From BRH-c25 sp964619815 (lineage in GTDB: Bacteria; Bacillota; Clostridia; Lutisporales; Lutisporaceae), in contig CAZUGK010000003.1 of assembly GCA_964619815.1 (NCBI GenBank), positions 1 through 64,000 of the forward strand: DNA of 64,000 nucleotides, in the 5' to 3' direction. How positions within the stretch are numbered: the first letter of the stretch is position 1; the number at the start of each line of letters is the position of its first letter. The translations under genes were made by a program, and so were the position numbers. The notes under the pieces are model-generated. The model was not told the DNA's origin, did not search any database, and saw only the letters and a list, made by a program, of their open reading frames with translations. This document shows, piece after piece, positions 25,495-32,956 of the stretch.

Positions 25495-25898
25495 TTTTTT
25501 ATGTCATCTACAACCTTTACACTGTCTATATAGCCGGCCAACACAAGACATTCCTTGGATATGGCAGAGATTTCTCCAGGCTCGAATATCTTGGCGACGA
25601 TTTCCATTGGAGAGACAATTCCATAGGCTTCCTGGAGCGCCTTATCCTTAAGCGGCGGGTTAATAACACAATTGTAAACAATATATTCATCCGCTTCTTC
25701 AGAGTTATCCATATCCAAAGCCTCAAGGCATACCGCCCTGTCCGGCTTTTCAATGGTGATGGTTCCACCCAGGGATTTCACATACAACTCCCGGGATTCC
25801 TTCTTTGCTGTTTTTGACTTGGCCGCTCTTGCCAGCAGTTCTTCCAAAGTCACTTTTTTAGGAGTTTCTGCCGTTTCTCTCGTGCTAAGCTTTTTCAT
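25491..25898 (-). CDS. Tail assembly chaperone (XkdN-like), zero-frame product
   Basis: A 135-residue protein with VTLEELLARAAKSKTAKKES, LGGTITIEKPDRAVCLEALD and IVYNCVINPPLKDKALQEAY, the XkdN/phage TAC family. It should bind the tape measure during tail assembly. AGGAGG lies before the ATG at 25898, and the tube gene ends three bases upstream. The stop TAA falls immediately after AAA AAC, so most ribosomes end here and a minority are expected to shift into the -1 frame. Confidence 0.9.
   Translation of the reverse strand: MKKLSTRETAETPKKVTLEELLARAAKSKTAKKESRELYVKSLGGTITIEKPDRAVCLEALDMDNSEEADEYIVYNCVINPPLKDKALQEAYGIVSPMEIVAKIFEPGEISAISKECLVLAGYIDSVKVVDDIKN
25494..25500 (-). promoter_or_regulatory. 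Programmed -1 frameshift heptamer A-AAA-AAC
   Basis: On the minus strand the last sense codons of the chaperone gene are ATA AAA AAC followed by TAA. AAAAAAC is one of the most efficient X-XXY-YYZ slippery sequences in bacteria, in the correct phase, and the -1 frame stays open for 55 codons. An upstream Shine-Dalgarno-like or downstream structural stimulator is not obvious by eye. Confidence 0.7.
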
Positions 25899-25901
25899 TG
25901 A

Positions 25902-26354
25902 TTAACCCTCCTGTATTGCAATCAGATCCGGGAAGGTCACATCAGAAGGTGTAAATCCGAAGGGGTACTCCCTTTCAAGCTTCTGCCCCTGTTCAAACTG
26001 CATGATTGTTGCTTCATTGAACCAAACGTTGTTGATAACAACCCTCTCAGTACCATATGCATCCGGGTCAGCCAGCTTGCCAATCAGCTGACTCCTCGGG
26101 TCTTTGCCTTGTGTCCATGCCTTCACAAGCTTTTCCAGTCCTCTGCTGTAGACCTTCTTCACCTTCATGGTGCCTTCACCCTTGAGCCCTGTAATCTTGC
26201 TCTCAATATCCAGCTCTCCGGCCATCTGCACATCTTCCCTGTTGGCTACGACCTTTGCTTCAAAGCTTTCTATTTCATAGACCAGCTCGCCGTCCCACCA
26301 GATTTGTCCCCATCTACCGTTTATTTGTCTATTTCCAGGTACTTTTCTTGCCAT
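25902..26354 (-). CDS. Tail tube protein (XkdM-like)
   Basis: 150 residues with the XkdM pattern: VPGNRQINGRWGQIWWDGEL, VYEIESFEAKVVANREDVQM and SKITGLKGEGTMKVKKVYSR. It polymerises as the inner tube inside the sheath. The ATG follows GGAGGAGG; the sheath gene ends 18 bases upstream. Length is normal for the family. Confidence 0.94.
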   Translation of the reverse strand: MARKVPGNRQINGRWGQIWWDGELVYEIESFEAKVVANREDVQMAGELDIESKITGLKGEGTMKVKKVYSRGLEKLVKAWTQGKDPRSQLIGKLADPDAYGTERVVINNVWFNEATIMQFEQGQKLEREYPFGFTPSDVTFPDLIAIQEG

Positions 26355-26372
26355 TTATATTCCTCCTCCACT

Positions 26373-27434
26373 CTACATTTCTACTGTGAACTTCAAATCT
26401 TCCATTGCATCCAGGAATTTGACCGCAGCCGCTGCAAACACCAGGCTTCCGGTATTGGCTTCCTTGATCTGCTGTTCATTCATTACCGTTACGTCGATTC
26501 CCTTACCCTCCAGATATGTTCTCTGAGCTTCAACATCAATTGAAGCCAAATTGTCATAGCTTGAGTCCAGTACATCCATCCTGGCCAGTTCTTTGAAATA
26601 GGCATTGACCGCTGCCAGGAAAAGTACCTTATTGTCATAGCTGTTTACCACATTCCCAACATAACTGCCGTCAAAAGTGTCTCTTATATCGTCCCTGACA
26701 AGATCTACAGCATCAATTATCTTGATCTTTTTAAAATCTTCACCTTTTGCAGCCGTAGTTGTAACCAATGAATTGACCGCCCTGCCGATTTTGATCTTTT
26801 CCCCGTCATTTACGAGGATCAGCTTACCGGCATCAATATCTGCATCAGGTGCAGCAGATTCCGTAATACTCTCAACCTCTGACAGCACATAGTAGGTAGC
26901 ACTTCTGCTAAAAGGTATCCCTGCTAGAATACCTGCAATTCTTGCGCAGTATTCAGCCGTGCTGTAAGTTTTACTCCCGACTTTTATATCTGCTGTCGTG
27001 AAGTTGATAATTCCTTCATGGTCGCCGGCTGAAGAAGGCAGTACCGCTTTAAATGTCTTTTTATCCGTATCTCTTTCACCTTTAGCCCAGGTTGCTATGG
27101 TAGTTACCTGACCCGCTTCAAGCTCCGGTATCGCCAGGTAGTTCCATTTCTTATTCTTCAGCCTCAGCAATGCATCATTGTAGTCTGCTGCCGACGCTGC
27201 CACTCTCTCAACAAGCACCAAGGAAGGTGCACCCATAAACGCCTTTTCAATATAATCTTTGTTTGCAGGCGTCCAGTCTGCTGCATCCACCTCGGCGATA
27301 CTGCCGTAGGCTTTGCCGGTAAAGGATGTATCCGTGTCATCCTTCAGTATTAGTGCAACGATTCCTCTTGCACTCCTTTTCACCGCTGTTGTTCCTTTTG
27401 TCTTGAATTCAATTAAAATCTGTGGTAATCCCAT
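26373..27434 (-). CDS. Tail sheath protein (XkdK-like)
   Basis: 353 residues. The N terminus PQILIEFKTKGTTAVKRSAR and GIVALILKD, then YIEKAFMGAPSLVLVERVA and the C-terminal EAQRTYLEGKGIDVTVMNEQ match contractile tail sheaths. It forms the contractile cylinder that drives the tube through the envelope. It is shorter than PBSX XkdK (about 460 residues) and near the size known for compact clostridial tailocin sheaths. GGAGG stands before the ATG. Confidence 0.94.
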   Translation of the reverse strand: MGLPQILIEFKTKGTTAVKRSARGIVALILKDDTDTSFTGKAYGSIAEVDAADWTPANKDYIEKAFMGAPSLVLVERVAASAADYNDALLRLKNKKWNYLAIPELEAGQVTTIATWAKGERDTDKKTFKAVLPSSAGDHEGIINFTTADIKVGSKTYSTAEYCARIAGILAGIPFSRSATYYVLSEVESITESAAPDADIDAGKLILVNDGEKIKIGRAVNSLVTTTAAKGEDFKKIKIIDAVDLVRDDIRDTFDGSYVGNVVNSYDNKVLFLAAVNAYFKELARMDVLDSSYDNLASIDVEAQRTYLEGKGIDVTVMNEQQIKEANTGSLVFAAAAVKFLDAMEDLKFTVEM

Positions 27435-27435
27435 T

Positions 27436-27861
27436 CTAAAATTCCTCCTTCATTTCTAATGTTTGCATGGTTTCATAGCTGTCGCTTGTATCATCCCTGC
27501 TGTCTGTGCAGCTCAGATCAAAAGTGAAATGCAGCACCTTTTCAATGATTTCTCCTTTTGTCTTGTCAATGTTTATTCTTCTCTCCCCGGCTTGCAGCAC
27601 CATGTCGAACAACCCTTCGAGCCAGTCCTGCATTTCCAATAGCCCTTTACTGATACCCTCATCGGGGTAATACCGGATACTTATTGCCACTGCTTTTGAG
27701 AATTGATATACGTTTTCGTTTGTCTTTGATACCGAGATAATCTGCACCAAAAAGCAAGGTCTGGAAAAATCCAGAGGTAGCACATCATAATGCAGAAAAT
27801 AGTCGGGAAAATCAGTGCTTAACTTTTGTGCTACCGCATTTCTGATATCAACTAATGTCAT
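27436..27861 (-). CDS. Tail terminator / completion protein (XkdJ position)
   Basis: A 141-residue protein: LVDIRNAVAQKLSTDFPDYF, RPCFLVQIISVSKTNENVYQ and ISIRYYPDEG. It resembles the phage tail terminator family (DUF6838 type) that caps the sheath and tube. It is the first gene of the tail structural run, directly before the sheath gene. In a particle without a head this protein would close the upper end of the tail. Confidence 0.8.
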   Translation of the reverse strand: MTLVDIRNAVAQKLSTDFPDYFLHYDVLPLDFSRPCFLVQIISVSKTNENVYQFSKAVAISIRYYPDEGISKGLLEMQDWLEGLFDMVLQAGERRINIDKTKGEIIEKVLHFTFDLSCTDSRDDTSDSYETMQTLEMKEEF

Positions 27862-27887
27862 GAACCAACCCCCTTCGATATATATGG

Positions 27888-27903
27888 TTTATGTTAACAT
27901 AAA
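27888..27903. promoter_or_regulatory. 16-bp perfect palindrome before the tail structural genes
   Basis: TTTATGTTAACATAAA is fully symmetric and lies 27 bases upstream of the first tail gene and 25 bases after the end of the 78-residue gene. Its 12-bp core TATGTTAACATA recurs at 35002-35013. It is probably an operator; the protein is unknown. Confidence 0.5.
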
Positions 27904-27927
27904 CAGGGCATAACCCCCGTTGATGAC

Positions 27928-28164
27928 TTAAAAACCTTTTTGTTTGAAGGCATTTAAAGCCTTACGATGCCTTTTCCTATCTACCGGCAAATATCCTGTC
28001 ACCATGTATTCAATCACCCATTCCAGATCCTTCTCCATACTTTTTAGAATTGCCAAATCTGCATATCCAGCCTCCTGCCGCTTTCGTGCTTTTACCTTAA
28101 GCTCCCTGACACCCCTTAAAGCTTCATAATAATCTGCTACCAGCTCTCTAAGATTTTCATTCAT
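27928..28164 (-). CDS. Small phage protein, similar to the N-terminal part of late-gene sigma-like regulators
   Basis: 78 residues, charged and helical: ELVADYYEALRGVRELKVKA, SMEKDLEWVIEYMVTGYLPV. The pattern of a YYEAL helix followed by MxxDLEWVIEYM is seen at the start of phage sigma-like positive regulators (Xpf/ArpU/RinA types), but the C-terminal helix-turn-helix of those proteins is missing. It may be a short form or a remnant. GGAGGG precedes the ATG. It sits between a terminator and the tail genes, where a late-gene activator would be expected. Role uncertain. Confidence 0.55.
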   Translation of the reverse strand: MNENLRELVADYYEALRGVRELKVKARKRQEAGYADLAILKSMEKDLEWVIEYMVTGYLPVDRKRHRKALNAFKQKGF

Positions 28165-28186
28165 CCCCTTCCCTCCCTATACAATG

Positions 28187-28233
28187 GAAAAAGGCACCAT
28201 ATCGGGATTGTTTGTTATCCCGGTATAGTGCCT
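28187..28233 (-). terminator. Terminator between early small genes and the tail operon
   Basis: A long imperfect stem (28192-28208 with 28217-28233, eight-base loop) is followed on the minus strand by TTTTT. It lies 18 bases after the 53-residue gene. Transcripts from the early promoter should stop here unless read-through or a separate late promoter is used. Confidence 0.75.
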
Positions 28234-28250
28234 CCGCTCTTCGGTCGGCA

Positions 28251-28412
28251 TTATTTTACCTTATCCTTGTTTGTGCACTCCAGTTTTGTTATCAGTTCAC
28301 CATTAATGTGCTTGATGCTGATCTCAAAGAAATCCTGTCTGCCGATCTTCTCAGCACACTCAACCAGCTCCGAAGCCTTTTGCAGCACCAAGTCCTTAAG
28401 CTTATCCTTCAT
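28251..28412 (-). CDS. Small hypothetical phage protein (53 aa)
   Basis: Reads KDKLKDLVLQKASELVECAE, IGRQDFFEISIKHINGELIT and ends LECTNKDKVK. GAGGTGA lies seven bases before the ATG at 28412, and the upstream 34-residue frame ends 12 bases earlier, so the two look co-transcribed. No family recognised. Confidence 0.55.
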   Translation of the reverse strand: MKDKLKDLVLQKASELVECAEKIGRQDFFEISIKHINGELITKLECTNKDKVK

Positions 28413-28424
28413 TCGGCAGTCACC

Positions 28425-28529
28425 TCAAATTCTACAGTCTCTCATCATTTCTTCTTGTTTCTCCGACATTTGTTTGATAGACCCTACAATCACATTGTAT
28501 TGTATTTCCGACATTTTGTAAAAACCCAT
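28425..28529 (-). CDS. Small hypothetical phage protein (34 aa)
   Basis: Begins GFYKMSEIQYNVIVGSIKQM and ends EEMMRDCRI. It starts at ATG 28529 with AGAGG just upstream and is followed at once by the ribosome site of the 53-residue gene. It has no paralogue or known domain. The support is position, ribosome site and spacing only. Confidence 0.4.
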   Translation of the reverse strand: MGFYKMSEIQYNVIVGSIKQMSEKQEEMMRDCRI

Positions 28530-28625
28530 TAAACCTCTTTCTACTTTATCTGGTATAATTAGCTCAGCGTCACTTGTATTACCGACATTTTGCTTATATT
28601 TTCCCTTGATTTGCTAATTAATTTC

Positions 28626-28677
28626 TTGATTATTCCATTAATACGATATATAATAATGTTAATAGTCGGTATAACCG
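28626..28677 (+). promoter_or_regulatory. Promoter and operator of the phage-type repressor gene
   Basis: On the plus strand TTGATT (28626-28631) and TATAAT (28649-28654) are 17 bases apart. Downstream, CGGTATAACCG (28667-28677) is an 11-bp palindrome directly before the AAAGGAG ribosome site, well placed for self-repression by the XRE protein. Confidence 0.7.
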
Positions 28678-28696
28678 TACATAAAGGAGAGAAAAA

Positions 28697-29116
28697 ATGG
28701 ACATTGGAACCCATATCAAGGAACTTCGAAAAGCAAAGAAAATGACGCAGGTAGAACTTGCTGCCCATGCAGAAATCTCAAGATCCTATCTGGCTGATGT
28801 GGAAGCCGGAAGGTATAACCCCAGCCTGGAAACACTTTCAAAACTTGCCCAGGCTCTTAACGTTGAGGTTTCGGCTCTTTTCAAAGGCAATTCCGGCCAG
28901 TTGGCGAATTCCGGTACGGTGTATCCGGACTCTCCCGCAGACTCTCATGAGAATACCGGCTCAGCTCCAACGGATAAAGGTGTCAGAACCATAGCTGCTC
29001 ATAAGACCGACGGCTATGAAGACGGACTTACGGAGGATGAAAAAATCGCTGTCAGGGCTTTTCTTGAGGCCTACAGAAAACAGAAACAAATGGAGAAGGA
29101 GAAGAAAGGAGACTAA
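28697..29116 (+). CDS. XRE-family phage-type repressor
   Basis: 139 residues. The N-terminal helix-turn-helix is clear: IKELRKAKKMTQVELAAHAE, ISRSYLADVEAGRYNPSLET, LSKLAQALNVEVSALF. A polar linker and a charged tail follow (LTEDEKIAVRAFLEAYRKQK). It is transcribed away from the tail genes and is coupled to an ImmA-like gene that starts one base after its stop. That arrangement (ImmR/ImmA type) controls several mobile elements through repressor cleavage on DNA damage. It is likely the master switch of the tail cluster. Confidence 0.9.
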   Translation: MDIGTHIKELRKAKKMTQVELAAHAEISRSYLADVEAGRYNPSLETLSKLAQALNVEVSALFKGNSGQLANSGTVYPDSPADSHENTGSAPTDKGVRTIAAHKTDGYEDGLTEDEKIAVRAFLEAYRKQKQMEKEKKGD

Positions 29117-29117
29117 T

Positions 29118-29612
29118 ATGGCATACAGGTTGACTAAGCTTGAGTTATTGCAGGAAGAAGCCCTGCAGCATGACATCAAAGTCACGTATGCTTCTCTGCC
29201 TAAACGAATCAAGGGACTATACTGCGAAGATTATGATATACCCCCGGTCATTGCACTCAACAAACACTATATAGAGAATTCTAAAGAGGAAACTTGTATT
29301 GTTGCCGAAGAACTGGGACATTACTATACATCTTCAGGAGATTTGCTCGATGTGGCTGCCGATATGACCGTTGTAAGAAAGCAGGAGGAAAAAGCAAGAA
29401 GATGGGCTGCAAAGAGGATCATCTCTCTGAATGATATTATAAAAGCATATGAGTATGGCTCAAGGACCCAGCAGGAGTTCGCGGAATACCTTGAGACTAC
29501 AGAAAGCTTTCTATGCTGGGCGGTTGAATACTATAGAAAAAAATACGGGATCATGAAAGTTGTTGATTCCAAATACATAATCTATTTTGAGCCTTTCGGC
29601 ATAATGCGTATG
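29118..29612 (+). CDS. ImmA/IrrE-type metallopeptidase, 3' end lost in an assembly gap
   Basis: About 165 residues are visible. LEEEALQHDI-like text (LLQEEALQHDIKVTYASLPK), GLYCEDYDIPPVIALNKHYI and TCIVAEELGHYYTSSGDLLD match DUF955 proteins. The metal motif reads EELGH where classical members have HELGH, a variant seen in many phage-borne relatives, so the zinc site may use other ligands. It would cleave or destabilise the adjacent XRE repressor. It begins at ATG 29118 with AAGGAG upstream and runs into 10 N at 29613; the true end is not known. Confidence 0.85.
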
Positions 29613-29622
29613 NNNNNNNNNN
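29613..29622. other. Assembly gap (10 N) followed by a long T run
   Basis: Ten undetermined bases, then A/T sequence with about 20 T in a row (29637-29656). This looks like a scaffold join, so the distance between the ImmA gene and the next operon is not reliable. Confidence 0.9.
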
Positions 29623-29713
29623 AAAATTTTATTTTATTTTTTTTTTTTTTTTTTTAGTTTTGGTTTTAATAAAAAACCCGATTCCAAGCTTAATAGAGTG
29701 GAAGAAACAGAAA

Positions 29714-29742
29714 GCACTACATTTGTTTATAGAATGTAGTGC
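29714..29742. terminator. Hairpin after the repressor/ImmA unit
   Basis: A perfect 10-bp stem GCACTACATT / AATGTAGTGC (29714-29723, 29733-29742) with a nine-base loop, flanked by TTTAT on the plus strand and TTTCT on the minus strand. It may serve both directions. Confidence 0.55.
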
Positions 29743-29776
29743 TTTATATGTAAATAAACACAACATCAGAAGTCTG

Positions 29777-29825
29777 TAAAAAAATGCAGGTTAGTTCCCT
29801 TAACCGGGTAACCAACCTTGCATTT
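29777..29825 (-). terminator. Terminator of the acid-sugar/TctBAC operon
   Basis: An imperfect 15-bp stem (29782-29796 with 29810-29825) is followed on the minus strand by TTTTTTT, 15 bases after the tctC stop codon. Confidence 0.85.
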
Positions 29826-29840
29826 CATATTCAATTAAAC

Positions 29841-30848
29841 CTATTTCAAAATCATATCTTTTGCAGCTTCAAATTCTTTCAATGCATTATCTAGATATGC
29901 TTTTGTATCTTCTGTGTTCATGTAAGCCGGCTCAACACTGTATGCTTTAGCTATATCATTAGCATATTCAGGCATCTTTGAAACCTGCTCCATAGCGGCA
30001 CCTACCTTTTCAATAATTCTCGGGTCAGTACCCTTCGGGAAGGATAGGAAGTATGCACGGTGTGCAATCAGGTTATATCCAAGTTCCTTTGCAGTAGGTA
30101 CATCCGGGAACAGCTTGCTGCGGTTTTCGGAGAATACGGCTAATACACGGAAGTCACCAGAGTCAATGTACGGTTTCATTATTCCATACGGGTTCACGTT
30201 AGTATCTATTTTTCCGGCAAGCAATGCAGCATTTCTGTCAGTTCCGCCACCTGCATCAACTATGTTGAAATCAGCACCGGTAAGTTCTTCAAGCTCGCGG
30301 CCGACGTAGTAAGTGTAGCCGCCTACAGAAGAAGCATAGTTCAATTTCCCTGGGTTTGCTTTTGCAGCTTTGATAAGGTCATCAAGAGTCTTGTATGGGC
30401 TTTTTGCATTGACTGCGAGAATATAGGAGTTATCCATAATACCTGTTGCAGCAACGTCAAATGCTTCATGTGCGAAATCAGATACGCCTACAACCTTGTT
30501 CATAAGCATAGAGTCATGGAAGAACAATGCATTGTATCCGTCAGGTTTGGAATCACGTACCTGTATGCTGCCTGCGCTTCCATTTGCACCGTCAACATTT
30601 ACAACAACGACTGAAGTACCCAATATTGGCTCAAGATACTTAGCATAGGTACGAGCATGGAAGTCAGTATCACCACCGGCTTTAAACGGGACGACAATCT
30701 GGAAAGGTTTCTTGTCAGGCCAGTTAAACTCAGCTCCCGATGCTTCCGTCGATGTTTTTTCCGGAGCTTTGCTACCGGATGCTGCACATCCTGTAAACAA
30801 GCTGGTGATCAACAATACTGCGATTAAGATAGCACTAATCTTTTTCAT
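29841..30848 (-). CDS. tctC: Tripartite tricarboxylate transporter substrate-binding lipoprotein (TctC/Bug)
   Basis: 335 residues with a lipoprotein signal (AILIAVLLITSLFTGC). The mature domain shows the Bug pattern: FQIVVPFKAGGDTDFHARTY, VVNVDGANGSAGSIQVRDSK, YASSVGGYTYYVGRELEELT, NVNPYGIMKPYIDSGDFRVL and LFPDVPTAKELG. Bug proteins bind carboxylates through two backbone-coordinated waters. The start at 30848 puts the ribosome site eight bases away; ATG 30854 is too close. It is the last gene of the operon, which is unusual, since the binding-protein gene more often comes first. The ligand is probably a sugar acid of the catabolic genes upstream. Confidence 0.93.
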   Translation of the reverse strand: MKKISAILIAVLLITSLFTGCAASGSKAPEKTSTEASGAEFNWPDKKPFQIVVPFKAGGDTDFHARTYAKYLEPILGTSVVVVNVDGANGSAGSIQVRDSKPDGYNALFFHDSMLMNKVVGVSDFAHEAFDVAATGIMDNSYILAVNAKSPYKTLDDLIKAAKANPGKLNYASSVGGYTYYVGRELEELTGADFNIVDAGGGTDRNAALLAGKIDTNVNPYGIMKPYIDSGDFRVLAVFSENRSKLFPDVPTAKELGYNLIAHRAYFLSFPKGTDPRIIEKVGAAMEQVSKMPEYANDIAKAYSVEPAYMNTEDTKAYLDNALKEFEAAKDMILK

Positions 30849-30926
30849 CTTCATTTCTCCTCTTTCTCTTTTTATATATTCCTGTAACGGGATTCCCCCG
30901 TAACCGACCAAATTGAATAAATGAAT

Positions 30927-32426
30927 CTATGCAGTCTTTTTCATCTTTTTAACGTTCTTTCTAACTGTAATAAGGATGGATGCCAGTGCAGCCGCAAGGA
31001 ACAGTGCGGAAATCGGTTCTGTCAGGAAAGGCATGTAGCTGCCCTGTGAGAACATCAATCCGCGTCTGAGGTTAATCTCCATCAGCGGCCCGATAATGAA
31101 ACCCAGTATAAAAGGCGAACCGGGGATATCCACCTTATGGAACCCATAACCCATCGCACCGAAAAGCAGAACGGTCCATACGTCAAACATACGGTTGCTG
31201 ACCCCAAAGGAGCCTATGACACAGAACAGGAATATACCGGGCAGCAGGTAGTACTTAGGTATTTTTAGCAGTGCTGCAAAGCCCCTCAGCCCGTAGAATT
31301 CGATGAACAACATAGCAAATGACCCGATAATCATAGTAAGGAATATAGCATATACTATGTCTACGTGTTCTGTAAACATCAGCGGTCCTGGAGATATACC
31401 CTGTATGGTCAAACCGCCAAGCAGCATTGCCGTTACAGTATCACCAGGGATACCAAGAGACAGCAGTGGTACCAGCGCACCGCCGATTGCTGCATTATTG
31501 GAGGTTTCACTGGCTACGATACCGTCAATGACTCCAGTTCCGAATTTTTCCGGGTATTTGGAACGGTTTTTTATAACACCGTAGGTCAGAACATTCGCAA
31601 CACCACCGCCAATGCCTGGCAGTATTCCGATACCTATTCCGATAAGTGCAGAAATCAGTGCATTCCATTTCTGCTCAAAGAACTCTTTCCATGAAAAGCC
31701 AAAGCCTTTGATGCCCTTGATGTCAACCTTTATGGTCTCCATCTTTGCTGCATGCCTGGACTCCTCTGCTGTAATCAGTATTTCTGAGATAGCAAACATA
31801 CCGATCAGTACCGGCAATATGTTAAAGCCAGATGCCATCTGAGTGCTTCCAAATGTGTACCTCTGCACACTGCCTATGCTGTCCATTCCCACAGTGGCAA
31901 ATATACAACCAAGAAAGCCTGAAATCAAGCCCTTAACCAGGGATTTGCCGGACAAGCCCGCCATCATAGTCAACGAGAACACAGCGACGGAGAAATATTC
32001 ATAAGCCCCGAACTTTATTGCAACTTTAGCCAGCCAGGGTGCCATGAATATAAGTACAACAGTGGACATTATTGTACCGATAAATGAATATACAATTCCA
32101 ACACCTAAAGCCTTTGGACCCTGTCCTTTCAATGTAAGCGGATAACCATCAAAGCATGTGGCTACCGATGACGGTGTACCTGGAATACGCGTCAGTATCG
32201 CAGAAATCAGACCGCCGGATATACCGCCGATGTACAGTGAAACCAACAGTACAACTCCAGCTACAGGACTCATGCTGTATGTTATTGGCAGAAACAGCGC
32301 CAGTGCCATGGTCGCACTAAGACCCGGTATAGCACCGAAAATGATTCCCAGAGTAACGCCAAAGACTATCATAAACATGCATAAAGGATTAAATATAGCT
32401 TGTGCACCGATTATAAATGATTCCAT
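30927..32426 (-). CDS. tctA: Tripartite tricarboxylate transporter large permease subunit (TctA)
   Basis: 499 residues with about 11 membrane helices. The signature GIIFGAIPGLSATMALALFL and the second inverted copy GIGIGILPGIGGGVANVLTY are both present, as is SNNAAIGGALVPLLSLGIPG. TctA forms the sodium- or proton-coupled translocation path together with TctB. It lies between tctB (24 bases) and tctC. Confidence 0.95.
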   Translation of the reverse strand: MESFIIGAQAIFNPLCMFMIVFGVTLGIIFGAIPGLSATMALALFLPITYSMSPVAGVVLLVSLYIGGISGGLISAILTRIPGTPSSVATCFDGYPLTLKGQGPKALGVGIVYSFIGTIMSTVVLIFMAPWLAKVAIKFGAYEYFSVAVFSLTMMAGLSGKSLVKGLISGFLGCIFATVGMDSIGSVQRYTFGSTQMASGFNILPVLIGMFAISEILITAEESRHAAKMETIKVDIKGIKGFGFSWKEFFEQKWNALISALIGIGIGILPGIGGGVANVLTYGVIKNRSKYPEKFGTGVIDGIVASETSNNAAIGGALVPLLSLGIPGDTVTAMLLGGLTIQGISPGPLMFTEHVDIVYAIFLTMIIGSFAMLFIEFYGLRGFAALLKIPKYYLLPGIFLFCVIGSFGVSNRMFDVWTVLLFGAMGYGFHKVDIPGSPFILGFIIGPLMEINLRRGLMFSQGSYMPFLTEPISALFLAAALASILITVRKNVKKMKKTA

Positions 32427-32450
32427 AACTCTTTCACTCTCCTTTCTCGA

Positions 32451-32930
32451 TTAAGCTCCGAATATGATGCCTATTGGCAGCGGTATATACATCAGATTAT
32501 GAAACAGGTAGTATGTGCCTACTGACAATACAACAGAATACAGAACAATAGTAATATAATTACGTTTTGTATTTACCGGAGTAAGCAGCATGTTCATCAG
32601 TATCAGGAAAAATATCGAAGAAAGTACGAAGCCCAGAAGTTCCATAACAGCTACATAGGCGATAATCAGTACAAAAGTGAGAAGAACATTTTTAGTATCT
32701 TTCTGCTCTCTCGCCTCTGCTTTGTCAGGTTCAAACCGCTTTGCCGCTTTGACACCTTGATACATCAAGCAGACCGCCAGGAATAAAAGAACAAAACCAT
32801 AGATTTCCGGTATAAACTCCGCACCAATTGAAACTGCCTTGCTGCGCCTGATGAAGAGCGAGCCGATCAGGTATGCAATGGAAAACAGAGCAACAAAAAT
32901 ACCAGTCATCAACCCATTATACTTTTTCAT
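32451..32930 (-). CDS. tctB: Tripartite tricarboxylate transporter small permease subunit (TctB)
   Basis: 159 residues with four membrane helices (LMTGIFVALFSIAYLIGSLF, IYGFVLLFLAVCLMYQG, VLLTFVLIIAYVAVMELLGF, and a C-terminal pair). A charged cytoplasmic loop AKRFEPDKAEAREQKDTKN separates the second and third. The start at 32930 is preferred because AAAGGG is six bases away and the helix then begins at the normal distance; upstream GTG and ATG codons would overlap the dehydrogenase gene. Confidence 0.9.
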   Translation of the reverse strand: MKKYNGLMTGIFVALFSIAYLIGSLFIRRSKAVSIGAEFIPEIYGFVLLFLAVCLMYQGVKAAKRFEPDKAEAREQKDTKNVLLTFVLIIAYVAVMELLGFVLSSIFFLILMNMLLTPVNTKRNYITIVLYSVVLSVGTYYLFHNLMYIPLPIGIIFGA

Positions 32931-32956
32931 AAATTGCCCTTTCATATGTGATTTCA

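Noticed and set aside
28463..28590. Three copies of CCGACATTT, a possible repressor operator series
   Set aside because: Two of the three copies lie inside the 34-residue frame and encode the repeated MSE/KQMSE residues, so coding repetition explains them at least as well. Spacing (45 and 74 bases) is irregular.
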